A DNA stretch of 64,000 bases, taken from assembly GCF_003061515.1 (NCBI RefSeq), contig NZ_CP028924.1:558001-622000 (forward strand), read 5' to 3'. A program made the translations under genes and the position numbers. Below the pieces are notes generated by a model. It made no database searches. It worked only from the letters and a program-made list of their open reading frames with translations, and was not told the origin of the DNA. This document shows positions 57,298 to 64,000 of this stretch, one piece after another. How positions within the stretch are numbered: the stretch's first letter is position 1; every line of letters begins with the position of its first letter. This DNA is from Colwellia sp. Arc7-D (GTDB lineage Bacteria; Pseudomonadota; Gammaproteobacteria; Enterobacterales; Alteromonadaceae).

Positions 57298-57687
57298 TTA
57301 GTTTTTCAGGCTACCCACATTACTAGATGAGTTAGCACCAGCACTTGGCGTGCCACTGATAGCAGACGCCGACTCAGAAAAGTCAGTATTAATGAATTCA
57401 AATGTCGCACCGTCACCAGCATTCGTATCTACGGCATCAATAAAGCCAGAGCCACTAATTTCAGCAGTACCTTCTGCGTTTTTAATACCATCGTAAGCAT
57501 AACTTTGGTCGAGTGAGCCAATAGCTTCAGCGACATCTTCCATTTCAGCCGTTACAGCATCACGCATGGTAGTTAAACCGACAACTAAGCCAATAACGAT
57601 AGTAGTGGATAACAGTAATAACTCTGATGTCATCACAAATCCGCCTTGCTTCTTTTTCATTGCTTGCTTGTTTTTAATAAATTTCAT
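57298..57687 (-). CDS. flp: Flp-like major pilin, copy 2
   Basis: 129 residues, protein identical to copy 1 with two silent base changes. Leader KKKQGG, prepilin helix starting FVMTSELLLL, acidic Gly/Ser-rich surface part. It is expressed from a second sigma-54 promoter with an identical activator site, so the same relay should switch on both pilin genes. It lies between tadD and the SAF gene. Confidence 0.88.
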   Translation of the reverse strand: MKFIKNKQAMKKKQGGFVMTSELLLLSTTIVIGLVVGLTTMRDAVTAEMEDVAEAIGSLDQSYAYDGIKNAEGTAEISGSGFIDAVDTNAGDGATFEFINTDFSESASAISGTPSAGANSSSNVGSLKN

Positions 57688-57764
57688 AATTATTACCTCG
57701 GGTTATTTTAATTAGTTGTTTAGTACACTCACCAACTAATGTGGTTGAGCTTGTACTAGATAAT

Positions 57765-57779
57765 GCGAGGTCTGTGCCA
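57765..57779 (-). promoter_or_regulatory. Sigma-54 promoter of flp-2
   Basis: Minus-strand TGGCACAGACCTCGC, same position and spacing as in copy 1 but with two base changes in the -12 half, which may change its strength. Predicted start near 57753. Confidence 0.83.
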
Positions 57780-57896
57780 AATGTAAGTTAAAACTCAGTA
57801 AATAATTAAAAACTCATATAAAACAGAGTGATAAAATATTTTTATTGTTTTTTATGTCATTGAGTATGACGAAGATATTGGGTGTAAATAGATTCT

Positions 57897-57915
57897 GATT
57901 TGCATTTTGCAAATC
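57897..57915. promoter_or_regulatory. LuxO-type activator site upstream of flp-2
   Basis: The same 19-bp palindrome as upstream of flp-1, unchanged although nearby bases differ between the copies; centre about 153 bp before the predicted start. Confidence 0.85.
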
Positions 57916-58000
57916 ACTTTCAATACGATTGTTTATATTTTATTTAACACCTAAGCCATGGTGAAGTATTGGTGTGGCTCAATGTTTTGATAGCAAATAA

Positions 58001-58037
58001 AAAAGCCGTGTTGTTGATGAGTCAACAGCACGGCTTT
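58001..58037 (-). terminator. Terminator of the secretin-tadD operon
   Basis: Long stem (AAGCCGTG plus TGTTGA and complements, one bulge) with a short loop; the minus strand ends in TTTTTTATTT, 18 bases after the tadD stop. Confidence 0.88.
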
Positions 58038-58054
58038 GTAACCAGAAACTAAAC

Positions 58055-58954
58055 TTAAAGTTGAGTGAATACAGGATAATTCGAATTTACATAACAATCT
58101 ACATGTTCATCTAACAACCTGATCTTGGCATTTATTACTCGGTTATTTGGTTGTTCTTTTAAGATTTGTTTATATTCTTTACATGCTTTATACCATTGTT
58201 CCTGTGCCTCATAAATGATGCCTCGATGATGAGCGATACGCCAATTCGGCTTCATAAAACGTTCAGCAATTTTGACTGACTGTAGGGCGTCAGTATATTT
58301 TCCTTCCATATAATAATAAGACGCTTGCATTTCATATAGGTAAGGATGATCTGGTGTAATGTTCAGTTGTTTATTTATCACTGAACGTGCCAATGTCAGG
58401 TTTCCTTCTTCCATCGCAATGCGACTACGTAATATAGCTGCCTCAGGATATGCACCACGCTTAGAAAGTAAGCTGTCGAGCAATTGTTGGCTACTGGCTG
58501 TGTTACCGAGTTCGAACTCTAGTAAAGCAGCGGCCATCATAATACGCTTACTATTAGGGTACTTTATATGCAGTCCATTTAACTCTGAAGCCAATCTATA
58601 ACAGTCTACAACCGGTTTTGCTCTATCGTGACAATTTAAATTAAGTACTAATGCCGGTTCTGGTGCTTGTGATAATTGCACATTTTGCTGACAGCTTTTT
58701 AATGTTTTACGTTGAATACCACAAACATTATTTCGCTCTGCAACGTGAGTTGATTTCAAATTACACACTGAAACCTCTCGTTGTTCTAGTTCACATGGAG
58801 GCTTAATAGGAGCAACTTTAGCATAGCGAAATAATACTTCATCAAGTTGTTCATTTGGCGCATATACCTGGCTAGAGTTTGAATTTGTTGCACAACCTGA
58901 ACTTAATAAGGTAGCGACAAAAGCACTGATAATTACTAGGGAATTGTTATTCAT
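58055..58954 (-). CDS. tadD: TadD-like TPR lipoprotein
   Basis: 299 residues from the ATG with AGGAG upstream; it overlaps the secretin gene's end by 8 bases, and an earlier in-frame ATG lies deeper in that gene. Lipoprotein signal with lipobox LSSGC. The middle has several paired cysteines, and the C-terminal half has TPR repeats (ASYYYMEGKYTDALQSVKIAERF, AHHRGIIYEAQEQWYKACKEYKQIL). TadD-type lipoproteins act like pilotins, helping the secretin reach or assemble in the outer membrane. Confidence 0.85.
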   Translation of the reverse strand: MNNNSLVIISAFVATLLSSGCATNSNSSQVYAPNEQLDEVLFRYAKVAPIKPPCELEQREVSVCNLKSTHVAERNNVCGIQRKTLKSCQQNVQLSQAPEPALVLNLNCHDRAKPVVDCYRLASELNGLHIKYPNSKRIMMAAALLEFELGNTASSQQLLDSLLSKRGAYPEAAILRSRIAMEEGNLTLARSVINKQLNITPDHPYLYEMQASYYYMEGKYTDALQSVKIAERFMKPNWRIAHHRGIIYEAQEQWYKACKEYKQILKEQPNNRVINAKIRLLDEHVDCYVNSNYPVFTQL

Positions 58955-60896
58955 TTTCTGACTCCTCTTGACTGTACTTAAATGCATGGTTGTTGTTAAA
59001 TACGGCTTGTTGCATTAAATCTTCTGAATTTGGGAACTGCCATCTATTCACGTCGTGGACTAATTCTCTAACTATGGTTGGCGTAACAACGATAAATAAT
59101 TCACGTTCGTTATCAGCTTCTGAGGTTGACTCAGTAAACTTGCCCAATAAAGGCACTTTGCTTACGCCGGGAACAAAATCTCTATTATCATTAATATCTC
59201 GGCTTACTAACCCGCCAATTACCATTGGTTGCCCATCACGTAAGCGTGTAGAAGTGCTGATACTTCTAACATTGAATGCTGAGGTATTTAAGCCACTACC
59301 GGTACTTGATGAAATTTCTTGGGTTAGCAGCGTATCGGGTGTTGAAATCGTAGGATTAAGATCCAGCGTAATGCGATCATGCTCATCAACCATGGCTCTA
59401 ACTTGTAACTGAACACCGAAAGACTTAAAGGTAGTGCCGCTAAATACGCCTGCAGTATTAGCACCTACCTGGTCACCACTTACAATACCACTTGGTGCAA
59501 AGGCTGTTGGTACGGGTACTTCACCACCCGCTGAAAATACTGCCGACTCACCGGCTAATACGGTAAGTGTTGGTCTTGATAACGTTCTTGATATACCGTC
59601 TTGTTCTAATAATGAAAATAGTAAGTCAAAAGCAAAATCTTTTGCGCCAACTTGTAAATTATTAACGAGTGCGCCTCCTAATACTTGTAAGGCATTATCA
59701 ACTTTTGTCGCTGTACCCGCGTTTGCGCCTTCAAGTCCAAAGTTTCCGCCTGTTTTATCATAACCATTACTCAGCACCGAAAAATCTGGACGCCATTGTT
59801 TAAGGCGGCGATGATTAACTTCGTACATTTGCACCGACACTCGCACTAAAGGTAAATCCTTAACTTCGATTACCGATAGTAATTTACCACCCGCTACAGA
59901 TAACAATTTTGCTCGACCAATATTTGATGCAATATTATTGTCTGTGCTTCCTGAACTACCACTGTTTAAACCACCAAGACCACCGGAAGGAGCCGACTTT
60001 TTATTATTTATTAATCCACCAGATTCATTGGCTAAAATTGAAATGATCGCTTTTTTAGCTTTTTCACTGTTCTCACCAGTGACTAAACGAGAAGCAACAG
60101 TTAATACTCGTACGAGCTCTACCTGATTGTCGACATAACCTTTTAATAACAAGGTATCTTGTTTTGCATCTGGAATATCACCATGTTGAACACGGGTAAC
60201 CGTTACCGACTCTCCACCGACTAAATCAATGGTGTTTTTTACCCGAGTAACAATATCTTCAGGTAAAGTTTCTACTGAGATCAGGTTAATAATAGCGGCG
60301 CGTTTGTTACTTTTTCCTAGCAAAGGTTGCACGTCTTGATTTTGCATACGGAAATTATTGACTAAGCTTGCTAACGCCGATGGCTGCATTAAAACATTGT
60401 CATTGTTGCCACCTTGTCCTGCTTCAAAATAATTGCGGGCAGCGGCTTCTGCAGCAATACGATACTTTATGGTTGGTACTTGACCACGTAACACTAACGC
60501 ATCGCGATCAGGTGCTAAGGTCAAGGTAATGTTCGGATGGATATCTTTAATGGCGTGATGCAATACACTCAAATCTGACGTTACAGTAAATAAAAATGTT
60601 TCAGAAGTATTATCTGAATACCAAACCATAACACTCGTACGGCCAACTTTTTTAGCTAGGGCTAAAGCTTCATTTTTACTTAGCACCTCAACTTGTAAGG
60701 TTTCTTCTTGGCCTACAGCAATACGCTCTAATGGTTTATTAAAAACTAGACGTGTGTGAGTCCATTGTACAAGCTCTCGGGTATGTTTTGATTTTATACT
60801 GTCTGCTGTTTCGACAAAATCAAGTCCATCAGCCATCACCGGCGAATTTAATAATATCCACATCAGGGTGATTAGGGATAACGTTAACTTTTTCAT
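58947..60896 (-). CDS. cpaC: CpaC/RcpA-type outer-membrane secretin
   Basis: 649 residues. Signal peptide ending near PVMADG, an N-terminal domain with ERIAVGQEETLQVEVLSKNEALALAKK (pilus-secretin N domain), BON-like segments (TLTLAPDRDALVLRGQVPT; DTLLLKGYVDN), a Gly/Ser-rich insert, then the secretin domain starting VRVSVQMYEVNHRRLKQW and ending GLVSRDINDNRDFVPGVSKVPLLGKF, the family signature. It forms the outer-membrane channel for the pilus. About 100-150 residues longer than typical CpaC because of the inserts. Ribosome site GGAGAG; sigma-54 promoter upstream. Confidence 0.9.
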   Translation of the reverse strand: MKKLTLSLITLMWILLNSPVMADGLDFVETADSIKSKHTRELVQWTHTRLVFNKPLERIAVGQEETLQVEVLSKNEALALAKKVGRTSVMVWYSDNTSETFLFTVTSDLSVLHHAIKDIHPNITLTLAPDRDALVLRGQVPTIKYRIAAEAAARNYFEAGQGGNNDNVLMQPSALASLVNNFRMQNQDVQPLLGKSNKRAAIINLISVETLPEDIVTRVKNTIDLVGGESVTVTRVQHGDIPDAKQDTLLLKGYVDNQVELVRVLTVASRLVTGENSEKAKKAIISILANESGGLINNKKSAPSGGLGGLNSGSSGSTDNNIASNIGRAKLLSVAGGKLLSVIEVKDLPLVRVSVQMYEVNHRRLKQWRPDFSVLSNGYDKTGGNFGLEGANAGTATKVDNALQVLGGALVNNLQVGAKDFAFDLLFSLLEQDGISRTLSRPTLTVLAGESAVFSAGGEVPVPTAFAPSGIVSGDQVGANTAGVFSGTTFKSFGVQLQVRAMVDEHDRITLDLNPTISTPDTLLTQEISSSTGSGLNTSAFNVRSISTSTRLRDGQPMVIGGLVSRDINDNRDFVPGVSKVPLLGKFTESTSEADNERELFIVVTPTIVRELVHDVNRWQFPNSEDLMQQAVFNNNHAFKYSQEESENE

Positions 60897-60967
60897 GCTG
60901 CTCTCCAGTTTTATGCGTATTCAGAAGTCTTTTAATAGCTTCTTGAATAACGGGTACTGGGTATATC

Positions 60968-60982
60968 GCAACATTCAGACCA
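60968..60982 (-). promoter_or_regulatory. Sigma-54 promoter of the secretin operon
   Basis: Minus-strand TGGTCTGAATGTTGC: GG-N10-GC with TTGC at -12, -24 half less perfect. Predicted start near 60956, with a 60-nt leader before the secretin. Confidence 0.75.
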
Positions 60983-61058
60983 TTCATTACCAACTTATTT
61001 AACGTTGTTTATAATCATTATTAAACAAGGGGTTATGAAATTAATTTTTTTGGAAAGA

Positions 61059-61086
61059 TTATAGTCTGGCTTAAGCCAGACTATAA
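61059..61086. repeat. 28-bp perfect palindrome, possible terminator of the hybrid kinase gene
   Basis: TTATAGTCTGGCTT joined to its exact complement, between the kinase stop and the secretin promoter. The minus-strand T tract after it is interrupted, so termination is plausible but not certain. Confidence 0.55.
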
Positions 61087-61110
61087 AGCAGGATTAATTA
61101 TTAAATTGAC

Positions 61111-61123
61111 TTGCATTTTGCAA
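61111..61123. promoter_or_regulatory. LuxO-type activator site upstream of the secretin operon
   Basis: Exact TTGCATTTTGCAA, centred about 161 bp before the predicted start. An adjacent AACGC / GCGTT inverted repeat (61122-61136) overlaps its edge. Confidence 0.85.
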
Positions 61124-61139
61124 CGCGCATTGCGTTAGT

Positions 61140-63968
61140 TTAAGTCAGGTTGTTATTGATTAAATTCTGCATGTTGTTGAGGCGGGTAATTTTACTGGTG
61201 ATTCGACTTTTCTTTTTCTCAATTGGCATATGCTTATCTAGTAAAGCGTAGAGCTCATTGCGAAATATGGGTTTGGATAAATAATCATTCATGCCGGCAC
61301 TTAAGTACTTTTCTTTATCACCATAGACCGCATCTGCTGTAACCGCAATAATCGGTACTTGTTGAAAAGCTAAGGTACTAGCTCTTATATGACGCGTAGT
61401 GGTTAAGCCGTCCATGACTGGCATCTGAATATCCATCAGAACGATATCAATTTGTTCGGTTTGTAACTTTTTCAGCGCCTCCACACCGTGATCAGCCAAT
61501 ATTACTCGACAGCCGCAGAGCTGCAAAAATTGTTGCATAACAATTTGGTTTTGCTGATTGTCTTCGACGACTAAAACATTAGCATTATGAAATTGAATGT
61601 CATTCAATGATGTTGTGCTTTTTTTACCACTTAACTCAATGCTAGCTTTTCCCATAAGCTCATGTAATTGCTCAAGGATACGGTTAAAGTGAGATGCTTT
61701 AACGGGTCCATTTACTAATATTTCGTTACTACCAATGACTTGAATACTATTACTTTTTCCTAAGGGATCCAAAGTAACTAAGCAAGGGAGGGTACCCGTG
61801 ATGAAAGTGTCCTGTAGAGTTTGTCGACATGCAGTGTTGAGTGTAACATCTGTAACTATGATAAAGTCTTCCCCTATACCTTTAATATTAGGTATTTGAT
61901 CAATACTATCAAGCTCTTCATACTTAACTTTATAACGTTCAAGCACTTGCCCAATTGCATGATTTAACCGTGGAGATTTTCCAATAATCCAGACGGTACT
62001 GTCTCTATTATCAGGAAGGTGTTTAAACATATATCTAGGGCGGGTCAGGTCGGTATCTACAGGCATTTGTACGCGAAAAGTACTGCCAACGTCGAGTGTT
62101 GATTTAACACTAATATGACCGCCAGCGGCCTCACATATTTGATGACATATTGCTAAACCAAGGCCACTGCCTCCATACTGGCGAGTGGTGGAAATATCTG
62201 ATTGCATGAAAGGTATAAATAACTGTGAAACTTTATCTTCAGCTATGCCAATACCGCTATCTTCAACTGATATATCCAAAATAAGGGTGCTCTCTTTGTT
62301 TCGATGACAATCAACCTGGATAAAAACATACCCTTTTGCCGTGAACTTAATCGCATTAGCTAGTAGGTTAATCATAACCTGACGAAGGCGCACATTGTCA
62401 CCTATGATACTTAATGGCGTATTCGCACTGATCTCTAAAACTAATTCTATATTCTTCGATAAAGCAATTTCAGAAACAATGTCAATTGCCTCATCAATAC
62501 AGACGCCCAGATTAAATTCTCGGCTTTCTAATGTAACAGCACCAGCATCGAATCTTGAATAGGTTAGCACGTCGTCTAAAATACTCAGCAAAGCACTACC
62601 GCTGGATTGAATCATGCCTGCGAAACGTTCTTGCTCTTGGTTTAATCCGGTATTTTGTAATATTTCACTCCCACCAATCATCGCGTTAAGCGGAGTACGT
62701 ATTTCATGACTGATGTTGGCGAGAAAGCGGCTTCGATCTTCAGCTAGACCTTCAGCTAGGTGTTTTGCTTTTTGTAATTCTTGTGCTGCAAAAACCCTAT
62801 CATCAACGTTGACGATAGTAGTCGCTATAGCGGTTAATTGACCTTTACCGTAATACTCTACAGGGGTCATGCTCATTTCTACCCATGTATTACTGCCATC
62901 TCCACATTCCATTTGCAATTCTAAGCGACAGCTTTTTCGATTACCTTGATGAAAACCTACTAATGCTTGAGCGACTTCTGCTTGATTGGCCTCACTGATA
63001 AATTGGCTAATATCGACACCTAAGCATTGATTTTCATGTAGCTTAACTAACTCACTCCAAGCGTGATTCATAAATAAAATACGGCCATCTGGCTGTAACC
63101 GTAAGACAACCTCACTGATGTTGTCGACCACCATACGGTAATTACTTTCTGCTTCTAAGGCGACTTTCTCAGCTTGAACTCGTGGACTAATGTCTGATTC
63201 TATGGCAATAAAATGCTTTATTTCACCGTTGTCATCTTTTACTGGAGATGCTTCAATAGAAACCCAATAAGGTTGGCCAGCTTTGTTATAGTTGATAACT
63301 TCTACGCTAAACCCTTGTTTGTTCTTAGTCGCCTCAGACATTTCTTTAATTATTGCAGGATCGCTTTGTTCACCTTGTAAAAGGGAACCAGGTTTGCGTC
63401 CATGGACCTCTTCTTTACTATACCCTGTGATGCGTTCAAAACTGCTATTTACCCATTCGATGCAACCGGCACCATCAGTAATAATAACCATATTCTTAGT
63501 GTGGCTAGCAACCAAAGATAATTTACGGGTTTCTTCTTCTTTTTGACGTAGCTTTGCTTCCATTTCTTTATGATTCTGAATATCAAATAGTGATCCAATC
63601 ATTTCTTGGTTATCACTTTTAACTATCCGTAACTCGAACCATCTGAGTACATAATTTGAAGTTAAAAGTTGTAATTCAGTGCGCTGTGGAAAGTTATTGG
63701 TGGTTTGATTTATGGCTAGCCATTGTTGTAGATCAAATTTAGGTAAAAATTGGCTTAGAGGACGACCAATAAGTTGCTCAGCTTGATAACCAAGCTGACG
63801 CGTCCATGCTGAGTTAACGTAAGTTAAAATAAGATCGCTGGAACACTCAAAGACACACTCATCCAGTAATGATAGTAATTTACTTTGTTTTTGCTGACTA
63901 GTAGAAAGCTTTTCTATTAGCGCATATTGAATTTGTGTTTGTAATTCGTCTTTGCTGTTGTTACTCAA
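61140..63968 (-). CDS. Soluble hybrid histidine kinase with three PAS domains and a C-terminal receiver
   Basis: 942 residues from a TTG start with AAGGA eight bases upstream. No membrane helix. Three PAS domains (about 30-140, 145-270, 275-395), histidine kinase core with H-box LANISHEIRTPLNAMIGG (about 415-435) and ATPase boxes NLLANAIKFTAKG and GSGLGLAICHQI, then a degenerate receiver-like segment (about 665-775) and a true receiver (VVEDNQQNQIV, IVLMDIQMPVMDG). No Hpt domain. The second PAS reads GRKPGSLLQGEQSDP, like LOV domains but without their cysteine. A cytoplasmic signal (redox, small ligand) is expected. Likely source of phosphate for the LuxU-like protein of this locus. Confidence 0.87.
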   Translation of the reverse strand: MSNNSKDELQTQIQYALIEKLSTSQQKQSKLLSLLDECVFECSSDLILTYVNSAWTRQLGYQAEQLIGRPLSQFLPKFDLQQWLAINQTTNNFPQRTELQLLTSNYVLRWFELRIVKSDNQEMIGSLFDIQNHKEMEAKLRQKEEETRKLSLVASHTKNMVIITDGAGCIEWVNSSFERITGYSKEEVHGRKPGSLLQGEQSDPAIIKEMSEATKNKQGFSVEVINYNKAGQPYWVSIEASPVKDDNGEIKHFIAIESDISPRVQAEKVALEAESNYRMVVDNISEVVLRLQPDGRILFMNHAWSELVKLHENQCLGVDISQFISEANQAEVAQALVGFHQGNRKSCRLELQMECGDGSNTWVEMSMTPVEYYGKGQLTAIATTIVNVDDRVFAAQELQKAKHLAEGLAEDRSRFLANISHEIRTPLNAMIGGSEILQNTGLNQEQERFAGMIQSSGSALLSILDDVLTYSRFDAGAVTLESREFNLGVCIDEAIDIVSEIALSKNIELVLEISANTPLSIIGDNVRLRQVMINLLANAIKFTAKGYVFIQVDCHRNKESTLILDISVEDSGIGIAEDKVSQLFIPFMQSDISTTRQYGGSGLGLAICHQICEAAGGHISVKSTLDVGSTFRVQMPVDTDLTRPRYMFKHLPDNRDSTVWIIGKSPRLNHAIGQVLERYKVKYEELDSIDQIPNIKGIGEDFIIVTDVTLNTACRQTLQDTFITGTLPCLVTLDPLGKSNSIQVIGSNEILVNGPVKASHFNRILEQLHELMGKASIELSGKKSTTSLNDIQFHNANVLVVEDNQQNQIVMQQFLQLCGCRVILADHGVEALKKLQTEQIDIVLMDIQMPVMDGLTTTRHIRASTLAFQQVPIIAVTADAVYGDKEKYLSAGMNDYLSKPIFRNELYALLDKHMPIEKKKSRITSKITRLNNMQNLINNNLT

Positions 63969-64000
63969 TGTTTTTATCCTTATTTAACTTGCTGCTTGCA

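Larger units (their letters stand above)
56451..57941 (-). repeat. Direct repeat copy B (flp-2, cpaB-2 and their promoter region)
   Basis: Partner of the 54210-55700 copy. It begins at AACTTAATTAAACACTC just past the cpaB stop and ends within TTTATATTTT upstream of the activator site, so each copy carries a complete promoter, activator site, pilin gene and cpaB gene. Confidence 0.97.

Noticed and set aside
54210..57941. The duplicated segment as a transposable element or IS-mediated composite
   Set aside because: No transposase, terminal inverted repeats or target-site duplications at either boundary.
61059..61086. 28-bp palindrome as another regulator site of the secretin operon
   Set aside because: It lies right after the kinase gene and is more simply a transcript-ending hairpin; no second copy of its sequence was noticed near other pilus promoters.
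63300..63480. Second PAS of the hybrid kinase as a LOV photosensor
   Set aside because: The GR-P-LLQG-DP pattern resembles LOV, but the flavin-binding cysteine of GxNCRFLQ is replaced (GRKPGSLLQ).

Overview
The window is AT-rich gammaproteobacterial chromosome. The gene set (fadBA, ppaC, a short cyanide-insensitive-type cydAB, aroQ-accB-accC, fxsA-groESL, a Tad-type pilus locus, lipoprotein prolyl oligopeptidase) and the protein sequences suggest a marine member of the Alteromonadales, most likely Colwelliaceae (Colwellia/Thalassotalea-like). This assignment is inferred from gene content, not from a marker gene. No rRNA, tRNA, CRISPR array, IS element or prophage was seen.

Region 1 (1-24.7 kb) is mostly housekeeping: the end of fadB and all of fadA; a gene-free stretch with a perfect 29-bp Fur-type palindrome over a promoter and a terminator about 170 nt downstream, which I read as a RyhB-like small RNA; a GNAT enzyme; a prolyl oligopeptidase; a LysR/PACE efflux pair; ppaC; cydAB with a GbsR/MarR-type regulator; an Aer-like energy-taxis receptor; fbp; a large zinc metalloprotease; a ureohydrolase; a frameshifted EamA exporter beside a MocR regulator and a Bcr/CflA pump; a very small cysteine-rich gene; and aroQ-accB-accC.

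Region 2 (24.9-39.4 kb) has a periplasmic binding protein/porin/GGDEF-EAL operon, dsbD, fxsA and groESL each behind a recognisable sigma-32 promoter, an AraC-family membrane regulator beside a DUF6326 protein, and a LysR-controlled oxidoreductase followed by a broken gene and a nitroreductase. Region 3 (39.5-46.7 kb) is a copper-resistance island: cusRS-like two-component genes diverge from copA-copB, a Met/His-rich periplasmic protein, a cytochrome c and two small exported NTF2-like proteins. A 42-bp perfect palindrome sits between the divergent arms.

Region 4 (47-64 kb) is the most unusual part. All genes point the same way. A soluble triple-PAS hybrid kinase is followed by a Tad-type pilus locus (secretin, TadD, flp-cpaB unit 2, a SAF-only CpaB-like protein, flp-cpaB unit 1, CpaF, TadB, TadC, a large cysteine-rich pilin-like protein). 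After it come an EAL phosphodiesterase, a LuxU-like Hpt protein and a LuxO-like sigma-54 activator. The flp-cpaB unit is a direct 1,491-bp duplication with 12 mismatches and no indels by my count; both encoded proteins are identical between copies. Four -24/-12 (sigma-54) promoters (secretin, flp-2, flp-1, EAL operon) each have one or two copies of the LuxO-type palindrome TTGCATTTTGCAA about 128-161 bp upstream of the predicted start. I infer that a LuxU/LuxO-like phosphorelay, probably fed by the hybrid kinase, activates the pilus genes directly and its own operon, together with a c-di-GMP phosphodiesterase.
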